A DNA stretch of 64,000 nucleotides from Pseudomonas marginalis (GCF_900105325.1 NZ_FNSU01000003.1:1116001-1180000); one strand, 5' to 3'. Counted from the stretch's first letter, positions 1-9,731 are shown. Notes: generated by a model from the letters alone, not told the origin. Numbers and translations: made by a program.

Positions 1-2
1 GC

Positions 3-269
3 ACAGCGCTGACCAACCTGTTCACCGGACGCCCTGCCCGTGGCCTCTTGAATCGCCTGATGCGTGAGCTGGGCCCGGTGAACCCGGCGGCGCCGGCCTT
101 TCCTCTGGCAGGCGGCGCGCTGATGCCATTAAAGGCCAGGGAGGAAGCCGGTTTTGGCTCTCAGTGGGCCGGGCAGGCCGTCGGGCTCAAGCACGCACTG
201 TCGACGCGCGAACTGACCACGCTGCTCGCCGCGCAAGCCCTCAAGACGCTTACCCGCACGCCGGACTAG
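3..269 (+). CDS. Nitronate monooxygenase-like protein, C-terminal end (partial)
   Basis: Only the last 88 codons are present; the gene begins upstream of the window. The readable tail contains LTNLFTGRPARG followed by NRLMRELGP and a glycine-rich GSQWAGQAVGL segment, which matches the C-terminal part of bacterial nitronate monooxygenases (2-nitropropane dioxygenase family). These are FMN TIM-barrel enzymes that oxidise alkyl nitronates in the cytoplasm. The FMN and substrate residues lie outside the window, so the assignment rests on the tail alone. Its TAG stop overlaps the TAG stop of the convergent gene at 266 in a shared CTAG, so no terminator fits between them. Confidence 0.7.
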   Translation, partial: TALTNLFTGRPARGLLNRLMRELGPVNPAAPAFPLAGGALMPLKAREEAGFGSQWAGQAVGLKHALSTRELTTLLAAQALKTLTRTPD

Positions 270-3200
270 AGCGGTACAGGTTCCGCAGGTCGTAGCCCGC
301 TCAGGCGGTTTTCGTGGGCCTGGGTCAGTACCATGAAGCGCTTTTGCCGCAGGGCGTGGATACCGTAGATGATGCGGGCGAAGTGCTCGTTACTGTTCTC
401 GTAGGGCTGGCAGGTCATGATCAAGGCGAAGAAGCAATCGGACTGCCGATGGGTGGCCATGGCGTTGATCAACTTCAGCCCGATAGCAAACAGCGCCTGG
501 CCGGTGCTCATGGAGAGTCGTTCGTAGCTGGCCCCCAGTACGTGGTGTATCTGCACTTCGCGATGGGCGGCCAGCGTCTGGTGCAGGTAGTCGAGTTGCG
601 CCCTTGTACACAGGTCCGCACTGGCGCGATCCCCCGTGACATAGCGTTCGATTTCGCTGCGCAGCAAACTGCGCCAGTCGTCGTCTTCCTGGCCGGCCCG
701 CAGTGCGATCCAGTCGACGCAATCGACCAGGGCGTTCTCCGCCGTGGCAATCGGGCTGGCGAGGCCCGATTGCAACTGGTCCAGGTGAGCCAATGCTCCG
801 CGCACCAACTCCGCCTCTTCTGCGATAACGCTGTCCATCAGCTCCACATACTCTTCCAGCGACTCGTGGCGCCAGCTCCGGAAAGCCCCCAGCAGTTGCG
901 CCCTGAGGTTGCCAACCACAGGCACCCCAACGGTACGGCGCAACATATCCTCGGATTCATCGATCAAGCCCCGCAGGTTACTGACCTGCAGCAACAGGCC
1001 GGCGTGATCGAACGGCTGCGGCGTATTTTGCAACGCCGTCGTCAGCTGCGACGCGCCCCCTGGCAGCTCCCGGGAAAGCACATCCCATAACCTGGGCAGT
1101 TGGCGTTGGATGGCGGTGATAAATCGCTGCGGACACGCGAGGACCGAATAGCTGCCGGTATTGAAGAAACGCCCCCAACTCACTCCCAGCCGGAACACCG
1201 TGTTGAGCTCATGGCTGGCCTCGATGACGTTGGCGTAGAGCTTGTAGACCACCAATTTGCCGCTCGACGCCGGTGCTTGCTGCACGCGCTGCTCCCAACC
1301 GGCGATGGAATCAAAATAGGCCAGTTGCTGCGCCGAAGGGTCCAGGCGCCCCAACCCCGTGTCCAGCACCGCCGCATCACTTTCATTGCGAACCGACAGG
1401 GCGAAATGGCACTGGGGACGCGGGTCGTCCGGTTCGGCGAACAGCAAGACGCCGATAGCCTGTACGCCCCAGGACTGGCTTGACAGGTAGTCCGCACAGC
1501 GCTTGGACTCAACGAAGCCGCCTGTACTCGAAGCCTCGGAGTCGCCCGCCAATTCGGCCAGCTTATTGGCGTCGCGATAAAGCTTTTCCAGACGACCGCG
1601 CATGCCCAGCAGGTCCGCTGATGTGGGCAGGAATAACGTGGAGGCGCTCGCCTGTTCCAGGGAAACAGGGGGGGCCGGGCGCTCACGGGATCTCAAGGCC
1701 GGCAACAGCAACTTCCCGGTCTGGGCCGACCGTTTCAACAGCGTGCGCAGTTGCCCCCTGGCCAGGGTAACGTCGGCGACCAGCTCCACCACGCCCAGCA
1801 AGACGCCCAACTTGCACTCATACACATAGGCGGCGTAATCCTCGGGTCGGTCCATGCTGCGGGCCAGTTGGTAGGAGAAGCTTGCGTCCGCGACATTGGC
1901 GATCAGGCCGACACCGCCGGACAACAGCAAAGCCCCGACGCCCGAAGCGGGACCGACCGCCGCTATCACCAGGCTGGACACCGCGCGGGTAGCGACCTTG
2001 AACAGGCCCCATTTCGCCAGGCGCCGCTCTTCATCGGAGGAAAATACCGCGTAATTCATCATGTGCTTGAGTTCGCCGATACCGATCTCATACAGCGCAT
2101 CGTTGATGTTCGTCACCTCCCGGAAAGCCACCGGCTGCGGTGGCACGCGGCGGTAGTGATAGCCGTAGCGCTTTTTCTGCGGATAGAAATCCGAGCGCTC
2201 CACACTGAGTTTTTCCGGAAATGGCAGGTGGTGCGTGATAAACCGCATCAAGTCGTCACTGGGGTGCCCCGCCACGCCGCTGGGCTGCCACACCGCCCAA
2301 GTGAGCTCTGCCATGTTCAGTGAGATGAGGAGCGCCTTCTGTGAACTGAGCTTGAGCACCAACGCATTGGGCACCACTTTTTCCCGGAACAGCAGCAGGC
2401 GCGGCTTGACTTCCCCTTTCAGAAAACGATGGGCGAGTTCACGCAGGGACACATCCTGCTCAGCATCATCGACCAGGAACTGTGCCGCGCGGACCTTGGC
2501 CAAGGCCTCGCAGGTTTCGCCAAACAGTTGTTTGTAGTCGGTGTTGCGCGCCAGTTCGTCGATATCGGCGACAAAGGTTTCATACAGGATGTCGCGCAAG
2601 CGGCCCAGGGTGCGCACTTCCACGCTCGACAGCGGCTCCCCGCTGACATGGATGTTGGCGATGGTTTCCTGGAAATACGCCGTGCGCTGCGGCTCGCCCG
2701 TCAGCACCTGCAAGAAAGAAAAATGCTTGTAGCGCGGTGGCGCATAGGCGGTCATGCCCGCCGAATAGACCGGGTAGCCCACCTGGTATTTATAGCGAAA
2801 CCGTTTTTCGTCCCTGAACCGATCCTGCGTCCGTTGCGGCAGCCCGGACTTGTTCAGGCAGCGCTCGATAAGGTTCTGGATATAGTCCTTGGAGAGTTCG
2901 GCGTTCCACACACTGCTCAGCAGGTTGTCCCATTTTTGCCAGGCCTTGGGGGGCGTAACCGGCTGTATCGACGTCGGCACGCCCTCCAGCCACTGCGCCA
3001 GGTCCCCAGGCAATATCTGTATCGAAAAAGACGCCTGGGAGGCGTCGCTGCGCACGAACCAGACATTCTGCTGGTCACTTTGTGCGCGGATCACGCCCTC
3101 TTCATCCATCACCCCGCAGTTCACCCAAGGACAACGGTGATTCAAATAGACCGCAAGATAATATTGCCAGCGTCCTGACGCTCGATATTCCTGGGCGACG

Positions 3201-4015
3201 GTGATCGAGTATTCCAGCGCTGGCGCACCGCCTGGAAGATTGCCAAGGGTCACCTTGAGCAATTGATTGGGCTCTATGTGAGTGTCTGGCAGCTGCACGT
3301 CCTTGAGTGTCCACCGCGCAAGGATACTCAAGATCGCAACCCCCACCGGCTCTTCGAAGGGTTTGAGCCACAGCCGGTTCTGGCTCGTATCGGCTGAATA
3401 CTCGAAGCGGCTGCCCGACTGCACACCCATGCGCATGCCCGGCCACTCCAGGCTGATCGCCTTGGGCCATTGGTTGGCCCCCCGGGATGTGGGAGGCAGG
3501 TCGAACCAGATTTCCGCCATCATTTCGGCGTGGGTGTTCCACACCGATAGCACCACCACCTCGGTCTTGAGTACCGCCTGGTAAGGCATCATCAACTCAT
3601 GCTGCACCCAAAAGCCCGCGTGGATCTGCCCACCGACGCGGATGCGACCGAGGAAAAATCGCGTGAAATTCAGCTCCCGTGCCACCTCACCGTAGAAATA
3701 CGGCATCAGGACTTTGGTTTGTACGCTGTCGGTGTTTTGCTGCTTGCCGGCATATGCCTGCCAGGGAAACCGATCGTTGAGGATGTGCCACAGCGGCAAC
3801 GACTCGTTCTCGACAATGATCGGCTGTCGCTGGCTGTCATCGGTATCGAATACCGAGAATTCGACGGGGATCAGGGCGTCCGCCCGGATCAGTGCCTTGG
3901 CCTGAGGTTCCAGCGTGGATTGAGCCAATACCCGCTCTATCCATGCTTGCGTGTAAGCCTCGCTGCTCTCGGTGTTTGTCGCGCCCACGTCGATGTAAGC
4001 GTATTCCTTGCCCAT
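266..4015 (-). CDS. Large toxin-like protein (DUF6543 / dermonecrotic-toxin-like type)
   Basis: A 1249-residue protein without a signal peptide. The frame extends to a TTG at 4135, but the ATG at 4015 has GGAAG six bases upstream and is preferred. The N-terminal ~400 residues are hydrophilic with many Trp and Tyr. Residues ~500-700 (LRDILYETFVADIDELARNT and the region after it) resemble the conserved core of Pseudomonas proteins annotated as DUF6543 or dermonecrotic toxin domain. A hydrophobic Gly/Ala-rich stretch follows (SSLVIAAVGPASGVGALLLS), then a long helical C-terminus. Such proteins are often suspected effectors, but no catalytic motif was recognised and no secretion genes or immunity gene adjoin. 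The family assignment is from memory of sequence style, so moderate confidence; that it is a real gene is near certain. Confidence 0.6.
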   Translation of the reverse strand: MGKEYAYIDVGATNTESSEAYTQAWIERVLAQSTLEPQAKALIRADALIPVEFSVFDTDDSQRQPIIVENESLPLWHILNDRFPWQAYAGKQQNTDSVQTKVLMPYFYGEVARELNFTRFFLGRIRVGGQIHAGFWVQHELMMPYQAVLKTEVVVLSVWNTHAEMMAEIWFDLPPTSRGANQWPKAISLEWPGMRMGVQSGSRFEYSADTSQNRLWLKPFEEPVGVAILSILARWTLKDVQLPDTHIEPNQLLKVTLGNLPGGAPALEYSITVAQEYRASGRWQYYLAVYLNHRCPWVNCGVMDEEGVIRAQSDQQNVWFVRSDASQASFSIQILPGDLAQWLEGVPTSIQPVTPPKAWQKWDNLLSSVWNAELSKDYIQNLIERCLNKSGLPQRTQDRFRDEKRFRYKYQVGYPVYSAGMTAYAPPRYKHFSFLQVLTGEPQRTAYFQETIANIHVSGEPLSSVEVRTLGRLRDILYETFVADIDELARNTDYKQLFGETCEALAKVRAAQFLVDDAEQDVSLRELAHRFLKGEVKPRLLLFREKVVPNALVLKLSSQKALLISLNMAELTWAVWQPSGVAGHPSDDLMRFITHHLPFPEKLSVERSDFYPQKKRYGYHYRRVPPQPVAFREVTNINDALYEIGIGELKHMMNYAVFSSDEERRLAKWGLFKVATRAVSSLVIAAVGPASGVGALLLSGGVGLIANVADASFSYQLARSMDRPEDYAAYVYECKLGVLLGVVELVADVTLARGQLRTLLKRSAQTGKLLLPALRSRERPAPPVSLEQASASTLFLPTSADLLGMRGRLEKLYRDANKLAELAGDSEASSTGGFVESKRCADYLSSQSWGVQAIGVLLFAEPDDPRPQCHFALSVRNESDAAVLDTGLGRLDPSAQQLAYFDSIAGWEQRVQQAPASSGKLVVYKLYANVIEASHELNTVFRLGVSWGRFFNTGSYSVLACPQRFITAIQRQLPRLWDVLSRELPGGASQLTTALQNTPQPFDHAGLLLQVSNLRGLIDESEDMLRRTVGVPVVGNLRAQLLGAFRSWRHESLEEYVELMDSVIAEEAELVRGALAHLDQLQSGLASPIATAENALVDCVDWIALRAGQEDDDWRSLLRSEIERYVTGDRASADLCTRAQLDYLHQTLAAHREVQIHHVLGASYERLSMSTGQALFAIGLKLINAMATHRQSDCFFALIMTCQPYENSNEHFARIIYGIHALRQKRFMVLTQAHENRLSGLRPAEPVPL

Positions 4016-4160
4016 GATGCGCTTCCGTTTCAGATCAACACGCCGCTCACTATCGCGTTGCGACCAGCGCCTGGCTGTCAGCCATGGGGGTGTCGACGGG
4101 AGGAAATCTCGACCGCACGCCGACATCGATTCCAAGGATGGATTTCCCTTGCCATTTTTA

Positions 4161-4184
4161 CGCTATATACCTATACATACAGCG
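4161..4184. promoter_or_regulatory. ModE-like operator upstream of modABC
   Basis: A 24-bp imperfect dyad: CGCTATAT, five bases, then TACATACAGCG. It has the same overall length and core half-sites (TATAT and TACATA) as the ModE site of the E. coli modA promoter. A -10-like TATAAT lies at 4204-4209, so the box would sit over the -35 region. No clear -35 hexamer is visible. In the known system ModE with bound molybdate represses modABC. No modE gene is present in the window. Confidence 0.55.
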
Positions 4185-4247
4185 CCTGGCAGCGCCCGTC
4201 CCTTATAATCGGCACCAGGTTCTGCACCTTCTCAAACGGAGCCGTTC

Positions 4248-5021
4248 ATGACTTTCAATACCCCTCGCTTTGTACCCACGTGCCTGGCGGCATTGGTTGC
4301 GTTGCTCGCGACCGCAGCGGCCCACGCCGATGAAGTCCAGGTGGCCGTAGCGGCCAACTTCACCGCACCGATCCAGGCGATTGCCGCCGACTTCGAAAAA
4401 GACACCGGCCACAAACTGGTCGCAGCCTACGGCGCCACCGGGCAGTTCTACACGCAGATCAAGAACGGCGCGCCGTTCGAAGTGTTCCTGAGTGCCGACG
4501 ACACCACCCCGCAAAAGCTCGAAAGCGAAGGCGACACGGTCAAGGGCTCGCGCTTCACCTACGCCGTGGGCACCCTGGCGCTGTGGTCGGCCAAGGAAGG
4601 TTATGTAGACGCCAAGGGCGAGGTGTTGAAGAGGAATGAATTCAAGCACCTGTCCATCGCCAACCCGAAAGCCGCGCCTTACGGCCTCGCCGCCACCCAG
4701 GTATTGGCCAAGGTAGGGTTGACCGAGCAGGTCAAGGACAAGCTCGTCGAAGGCCAGAACATCACCCAGGCCTTTCAGTTCGTTTCCACCGGCAACGCCG
4801 AGTTGGGTTTTGTGGCCTTGTCGCAGATCTATAAAGACGGCAAAGTCACCAGCGGCTCGGCCTGGATCGTCCCGGCCGCCCTGCACGACCCGATCAAACA
4901 GGACGCGGTGATCCTCAACAAGGGCAAGGACAGCGCTGCAGCCAAGGCACTGGTCGACTACCTCAAAGGGCCGAAAGCCGCCGCCGTCATCCAGTCCTAC
5001 GGTTATGAACTGAGCAAGTAA
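4248..5021 (+). CDS. modA: Molybdate ABC transporter, periplasmic binding protein ModA
   Basis: A 257-residue periplasmic binding protein that captures molybdate (and tungstate) for import, supplying molybdenum cofactor synthesis. The first ~27 residues form a signal peptide ending AAAHA, followed by DEVQVAVAANFTAPIQAI, the typical ModA start with the oxyanion-binding AANF segment. Length is normal for the family. The ATG at 4248 lies just after a purine-rich GGAG. It is the first gene of modABC: modB begins at the next base after the stop, and a ModE-like box lies upstream. Identity is well supported by sequence and operon. Confidence 0.95.
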   Translation: MTFNTPRFVPTCLAALVALLATAAAHADEVQVAVAANFTAPIQAIAADFEKDTGHKLVAAYGATGQFYTQIKNGAPFEVFLSADDTTPQKLESEGDTVKGSRFTYAVGTLALWSAKEGYVDAKGEVLKRNEFKHLSIANPKAAPYGLAATQVLAKVGLTEQVKDKLVEGQNITQAFQFVSTGNAELGFVALSQIYKDGKVTSGSAWIVPAALHDPIKQDAVILNKGKDSAAAKALVDYLKGPKAAAVIQSYGYELSK

Positions 5022-5702
5022 ATGCCCCTGTCGAGTGCCGATTTTTCCGCAATCTGGTTGACCCTCAAACTGGCGTCACTGACCACCGTGATCCTGCTGG
5101 TCATCGGCACTCCGATTGCCCTGTGGCTGTCGCGCACCCGTTCATGGTGGCGCGGTCCCATTGGCGCGGTGGTGGCCTTGCCATTGGTGCTGCCACCCAC
5201 CGTCATCGGTTTCTACCTGCTGTTGACCATGGGCCCCCACGGCTACTTCGGCCAGTTCACCCAATGGCTGGGCCTGGGCACCCTCACCTTCAGCTTCGCC
5301 GGGTTGGTGATCGGTTCGGTGATCTATTCCATGCCGTTCGTGGTGCAGCCGTTGCAGAACGCCTTTTCCGCCATCGGCACACGCCCATTGGAGGTGGCCG
5401 CGACCCTGCGCGCCAATCCGTGGGATACCTTCTTCACGGTGATCCTGCCCCTGGCGCGCCCGGGGTTTATCACCGCGTCCATCCTGGGTTTTGCCCATAC
5501 CGTCGGAGAATTCGGCGTAGTGCTGATGATCGGCGGCAATATCCCCGACAAGACCCGCGTGGTCTCGGTGCAGATCTACGATCATGTCGAAGCCATGGAG
5601 TATGCCCAGGCCCATTGGCTGGCCGGCGCCATGGTGGTGTTCGCGTTCCTCGTGTTGCTGGCGCTCTACTCCAGCCGTAAAACCAGGATGGGCTGGAGTT
5701 GA
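5022..5702 (+). CDS. modB: Molybdate ABC transporter permease ModB
   Basis: A 226-residue inner-membrane permease with about five or six hydrophobic segments, forming the homodimeric channel for molybdate. The EAA-type cytoplasmic loop is visible as EVAATLRANPWDTFFTVILPLARPG near residue 125-150, and HTVGEFGVVLMIGGNIPDKT near 165-185 is characteristic of ModB. The ATG follows directly on the modA stop, implying translational coupling. The stop overlaps the modC start. Length and motifs are normal. Confidence 0.95.
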   Translation: MPLSSADFSAIWLTLKLASLTTVILLVIGTPIALWLSRTRSWWRGPIGAVVALPLVLPPTVIGFYLLLTMGPHGYFGQFTQWLGLGTLTFSFAGLVIGSVIYSMPFVVQPLQNAFSAIGTRPLEVAATLRANPWDTFFTVILPLARPGFITASILGFAHTVGEFGVVLMIGGNIPDKTRVVSVQIYDHVEAMEYAQAHWLAGAMVVFAFLVLLALYSSRKTRMGWS

Positions 5703-6787
5703 TGCCGATGATCAATGTGCGCCTGAACTTGAAGTACACAGGCTTTGCCCTGGACGTGGACCTGCATGTGCCCGGCCGAGGGGTGACTGCGCTGTACGGG
5801 CATTCCGGCTCCGGCAAGACCACCTGCCTGCGCTGCATTGCCGGGCTGGAGCGGGCCGAAGATGGGTTTATCCAGATCAACGATGAAGTCTGGCAAGACA
5901 GCCGCAACGGCCTGTTCGTGCCCCCGCACAAGCGCGCGCTCGGCTACGTGTTCCAGGAGCCCAGCCTGTTCCCCCATCTATCGGTGCGGGCCAACCTGAA
6001 GTTCGGCCTCAAGCGCATCCCGCGCTCGCAACGCCGGGTGGATATGCTCCAGGCCACGGAGTTGCTGGGGATCGGCCATCTGCTGGAGCGTCACCCCCAA
6101 CACTTGTCCGGCGGTGAACGTCAGCGCATCGGTATCGCCCGGGCCCTGCTCACCAGCCCAAGACTCCTGTTGATGGATGAACCCCTGGCCGCCCTCGACA
6201 GCAAGCGTAAAAGCGAAATCCTGCCCTACCTGGAACGCCTGCACGACGAACTGGACATCCCCGTGCTATACGTCAGCCATGCTCAGGATGAGGTGGCGCG
6301 CCTGGCCGATCACATCGTGTTGCTCAGCGACGGCAAGGCCCTGGCCAGTGGTCCCATCGGCGACACCCTGGCGCGGCTCGACCTGCCCCTGGCGTTGGGG
6401 GACGACGCGGGCGTGGTGATCAACGGCAGCGTCAGCGCCTACGACGATCACTACCATCTGCTCACGCTGCAACTGCCCGACAGTGCCCAGCACCTGCGCG
6501 TGGCCCATGCACCGCTGGCGTTGGGCAAGGCATTGCGGGTCAAGGTACAGGCGCGCGACGTCAGCCTCAGCCTGCACGCCGGAGAGCACAGCAGCATCCT
6601 CAACCGCCTGCCGGTGACGGTTACCCAGGAGATCGCGGCGGATAACAGCGCCCATGTGCTGGTGCGCCTGGACGCGGATGGCACGCCGTTGCTGGCGCGG
6701 ATCACGCGGTTCTCCCGCGACCAGTTGCAATTGCACCCCGGCCAGGCGCTGTGGGCGCAGATCAAGGCGGTGGCCGTGCTGGCATAA
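5702..6787 (+). CDS. modC: Molybdate ABC transporter ATP-binding protein ModC
   Basis: A 361-residue ATPase energising ModB. Walker A is GHSGSGKTT near residue 34, the signature is LSGGERQRIGIARAL near 135, and Walker B is LLLMDEPLAALD near 155. A C-terminal MOP/TOBE-like molybdate-binding region follows from about 290, as in regulated ModC proteins. The frame opens at a TTG at 5699, but the ATG at 5702 overlaps the modB stop (TGATG) and has GGAG upstream; an ATG two codons later is also possible. It is the last gene of the operon. Confidence 0.95.
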   Translation: MPMINVRLNLKYTGFALDVDLHVPGRGVTALYGHSGSGKTTCLRCIAGLERAEDGFIQINDEVWQDSRNGLFVPPHKRALGYVFQEPSLFPHLSVRANLKFGLKRIPRSQRRVDMLQATELLGIGHLLERHPQHLSGGERQRIGIARALLTSPRLLLMDEPLAALDSKRKSEILPYLERLHDELDIPVLYVSHAQDEVARLADHIVLLSDGKALASGPIGDTLARLDLPLALGDDAGVVINGSVSAYDDHYHLLTLQLPDSAQHLRVAHAPLALGKALRVKVQARDVSLSLHAGEHSSILNRLPVTVTQEIAADNSAHVLVRLDADGTPLLARITRFSRDQLQLHPGQALWAQIKAVAVLA

Positions 6788-6802
6788 GAAACCTTTTGGC
6801 AC

Positions 6803-6822
6803 GACCGCACACGGCTGCGGTC
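6803..6822 (+). terminator. Hairpin after modC
   Basis: A 7-bp perfect inverted repeat, GACCGCA at 6803-6809 and TGCGGTC at 6816-6822, with a 6-base loop, placed 16 bases after the modC stop. There is no following T run, so it may be a weak or Rho-assisted end, an mRNA-stabilising stem, or chance. Confidence 0.35.
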
Positions 6823-6865
6823 AATCAGGAATACCGGCCTGATCCGTTGCCAAGGAACCCGCACC

Positions 6866-7915
6866 ATGCCCGACTCCGCGCTGCCCGCCGACCTGCCCCG
6901 CGACCTGCATTACGTTGACGACACCCAGCCCGGCATCCGCCGCAAGCGAGTGCGCGGCAAGTTCCAGTACTTCGACGCCAAGGGCGAGCGCATCCGGGAT
7001 GCCGATGAGATCAAGCGCCTGAACGCCCTCGCCGTCCCTCCGGCGTATACCGATGTGTGGATCTGCGCCGACCCGCGCGGGCACCTGCAAGCCACCGGCC
7101 GCGATGCCCGTGGACGCAAGCAATACCGCTATCACGCGCGCTGGCGTGAGGTGCGTGACAGCGACAAGTACGCGCGGCTGCAGGAGTTCGGCAACGCCCT
7201 GCCGAAACTGCGCAAACAGCTCGAATCGCAAATCGCCGAACCCGGCTTCACGCGCGAAAAAGTCCTGGCCACGGTGGTGATGCTGCTGGACGCCACGCTG
7301 ATCCGTGTCGGCAATACCCAATATGCGCGAGACAACAAATCCTACGGGCTGACCACCCTGCGCAACCGCCATGTGGATGTCAAAGGCAGCGAGATCCAGT
7401 TCCAGTTTCGCGGCAAGAGTGGCGTGGAGCACCAGGTCAGCGTCAAGGACCGGCGCCTGGCCACGGTGGTCAAGCGCTGCCTGGAGTTACCGGGGCAGAA
7501 CCTGTTCCAGTATCTGGACGAAGACGGCGAGCGGCACACCGTCAGCTCCCATGACGTCAACGCCTACCTGCACGATCTTACCGGTGCCGACTTCACTGCC
7601 AAGGATTACCGCACCTGGGCCGGCACCGCCATGGCGCTGGCGGTGCTGCGGGAGTTGGAATGGCAACCGGAATCCGACGCCAAGCGACATGTGGTGGCGA
7701 TGGTCAAGGATGTTGCCAGGCAACTGGGCAATACGCCTGCGGTGTGCCGCAAGTGTTATATCCACCCGGCCGTGCTGGAGCATTTCAGCCTGGGCGAATT
7801 GTCCAGATTGCCCAAGCCACGGGGGCGCAAAGGCCTGAAGGCCGAGGAAGTCGCCTTGGCGATGTTCCTTGAACAACTGGCCGCCGACTTGCCCGGCAAT
7901 GCCAAGGCGGGTTAG
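6866..7915 (+). CDS. DNA topoisomerase IB (poxvirus-like)
   Basis: A 349-residue type IB topoisomerase that relaxes supercoils through a 3'-phosphotyrosine intermediate. The N-terminal part contains GKFQYFDAKGERI and AVPPAYTDVWIC, typical of bacterial TopIB. The catalytic domain spans roughly residues 95-320. The likely nucleophile is Tyr298 in KCYIHP; RVGNTQYARDNKSYGLTTLRNRHV near 150-172 carries a catalytic Arg and neighbouring residues. ATG at 6866 follows a purine-rich AAGGAA stretch. Such enzymes are scattered in Pseudomonas as accessory topoisomerases. It stands alone between modC and the ABC-F gene. Confidence 0.93.
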   Translation: MPDSALPADLPRDLHYVDDTQPGIRRKRVRGKFQYFDAKGERIRDADEIKRLNALAVPPAYTDVWICADPRGHLQATGRDARGRKQYRYHARWREVRDSDKYARLQEFGNALPKLRKQLESQIAEPGFTREKVLATVVMLLDATLIRVGNTQYARDNKSYGLTTLRNRHVDVKGSEIQFQFRGKSGVEHQVSVKDRRLATVVKRCLELPGQNLFQYLDEDGERHTVSSHDVNAYLHDLTGADFTAKDYRTWAGTAMALAVLRELEWQPESDAKRHVVAMVKDVARQLGNTPAVCRKCYIHPAVLEHFSLGELSRLPKPRGRKGLKAEEVALAMFLEQLAADLPGNAKAG

Positions 7916-8039
7916 GCTCTTGGCCCCCCTCTGACTTCCGGGACGACCGCCGACGTGAATCACTAAGCCTTCCAGAATGTACCCGCAACGAGCCGCCTGG
8001 CGCGCTTGTTGGCCTGTCCGACATTTTTTGGAGGTGCTG

Positions 8040-9662
8040 ATGACTGACGTCAACCGGCTGCCCGTATTGGTTTCCCTGCAACACCTGTGCTTCCAGTTCG
8101 CCAATGGCGAGACCTTGCTGGACGACCTGAGCCTGTCCATCGACCACACGCCCACCGGGATTGTGGGACGTAATGGACGGGGCAAAAGTATCCTCGCCCA
8201 ATTGATCGCCGGCGTGTTGTCCCCCTCCTCCGGTTCGCTCAAGCGCTCGGCCAGCGTGGCCTATGTCCCCCAGGACATGGCGGTTGCAGCGGGAGACACC
8301 CTCTCTGACCTGACGGGCACCACGCCCGTGCTGGCGGCACTGGCACGCATGGCGGCAGGGACGGCGCAGGTCGATGACCTTGAGTTGATCGACAATCGCT
8401 GGGACCTTGCCGAACGCTTGCGCGCCGCACTCGATACGGCAGGCCTTGCGCAGCTGGGTGTCGATACGCCGGCCGATCAACTCAGTGGAGGACAACTGGC
8501 GCGGCTCAGGCTGATCGGCGCCGTGCTGGCCGCACCGCAACTGCTGGTGCTCGATGAGCCCACCAACCACCTCGACAGCGCCGGCCGCCGGTGGCTGCTG
8601 CACCTGTTGCAGGAATGGCGTGGCGGCCTGGTGGTGGTGAGCCACGACCGAAAAATACTCAACACCCTCGGGCGCATCATTGAACTGTCCCCACTCGGCC
8701 CTCACGTCTACGGCGGCAACTATGATGCCTATCGCCTGCAGCGCGACACCGAACAACACGCCGCCGTCGCGGCGCTGGAGCACGCACGCCTTGAACGCAA
8801 CCGCGAACGCCGGCGCGTGCAGAAAGACCATGACAGCCTGCAACGCCAGGCGGCGCGCTCCCGCAAGCACGCAGAGACAGCCAATGTGGACCGGTTTACC
8901 AAGGCGCGCTGGAAAAGCGCCGCCACCGAAGTCGTCGCCACGGTGCGCAGTGCCCATCACGCCTACAAACACGCGCTGGATGAACAGGTGCGCCAAGCCT
9001 ACGAGCGCGTGGTGGATGAAACGCCGACCCTGTTGGCCTTGCCGGGGTCGGTCGTGCCCAATGGCCGACAGGTCGTGGCCTTGACGGAGGTCCGGTTGCC
9101 CTGGCTGGAGCATCCCGCCCTCACACTCAACCTCACAGGGCCGGTGCGCGTGGCTGTGCAAGGACCGAATGGTTGCGGCAAATCCACCCTGCTCAAGGTA
9201 CTGGCCGGCCACTGCCAGCCCGCCAGCGGTGAGTGCTCGGTGCCGGTGCCCTGCGCGTATATCGACCAGCACCAGGCGCTGCTGGATGACCGACGCTCCC
9301 TCGTCGAACAGCTCAACCTGCTCGACACACCGCTGCCCGAAGCCGAACTGCGTACGCGCCTGGCCTTGCTGCAACTGGATGCCCGGCGGGTCACCCAACC
9401 GACCGTGCACCTCAGCGGCGGCGAGCGGTTGAAAGCCGCGATGGCGATTGCCCTGTGGGGTGAAACACCCGCGCAACTGCTGTTGCTTGATGAGCCCACC
9501 AACCACCTGGACCTGGAATCGGTGATCGCCTTTGAACAGGCGCTGCAGGGCTTCAGCGGGGCAATGATGGTTGTATCCCATGATGAGGCGTTCATCCAGG
9601 CGCTCGGGCCAACCCACCGCTTGCTCTGGCAACCTGAGGGTTGGCGCCTGGAGTGTGTCTGA
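8040..9662 (+). CDS. ABC-F family ATP-binding protein
   Basis: A 540-residue soluble protein with two ABC ATPase domains and no membrane segments. The first Walker A is GRNGRGKS near residue 43, followed by LSGGQLARLRL and LLVLDEPTNHLD. The second is GPNGCGKSTLLKV near 380, then LSGGERLKAAMAIALWG and LLLLDEPTNHLD. The basic linker near 245-305 matches the ABC-F P-site interaction motif region. ABC-F proteins act on ribosomes in translation or antibiotic protection; the exact subfamily is unclear. The ATG at 8040 has GGAGG about six bases upstream and is preferred to an earlier start at 7977. Confidence 0.85.
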   Translation: MTDVNRLPVLVSLQHLCFQFANGETLLDDLSLSIDHTPTGIVGRNGRGKSILAQLIAGVLSPSSGSLKRSASVAYVPQDMAVAAGDTLSDLTGTTPVLAALARMAAGTAQVDDLELIDNRWDLAERLRAALDTAGLAQLGVDTPADQLSGGQLARLRLIGAVLAAPQLLVLDEPTNHLDSAGRRWLLHLLQEWRGGLVVVSHDRKILNTLGRIIELSPLGPHVYGGNYDAYRLQRDTEQHAAVAALEHARLERNRERRRVQKDHDSLQRQAARSRKHAETANVDRFTKARWKSAATEVVATVRSAHHAYKHALDEQVRQAYERVVDETPTLLALPGSVVPNGRQVVALTEVRLPWLEHPALTLNLTGPVRVAVQGPNGCGKSTLLKVLAGHCQPASGECSVPVPCAYIDQHQALLDDRRSLVEQLNLLDTPLPEAELRTRLALLQLDARRVTQPTVHLSGGERLKAAMAIALWGETPAQLLLLDEPTNHLDLESVIAFEQALQGFSGAMMVVSHDEAFIQALGPTHRLLWQPEGWRLECV

Positions 9663-9731
9663 GGTCATTGCGCGCGCAATCAAAGCGTCCTAGGGTAGTG
9701 GCCGGATAATCTCACCGAGGAACCCGGCCCT

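Noticed and set aside
7785..9683. Long antisense frame across the ABC-F gene
   Set aside because: Both ATPase domains on the plus strand are unmistakable; the antisense frame is a composition artefact.
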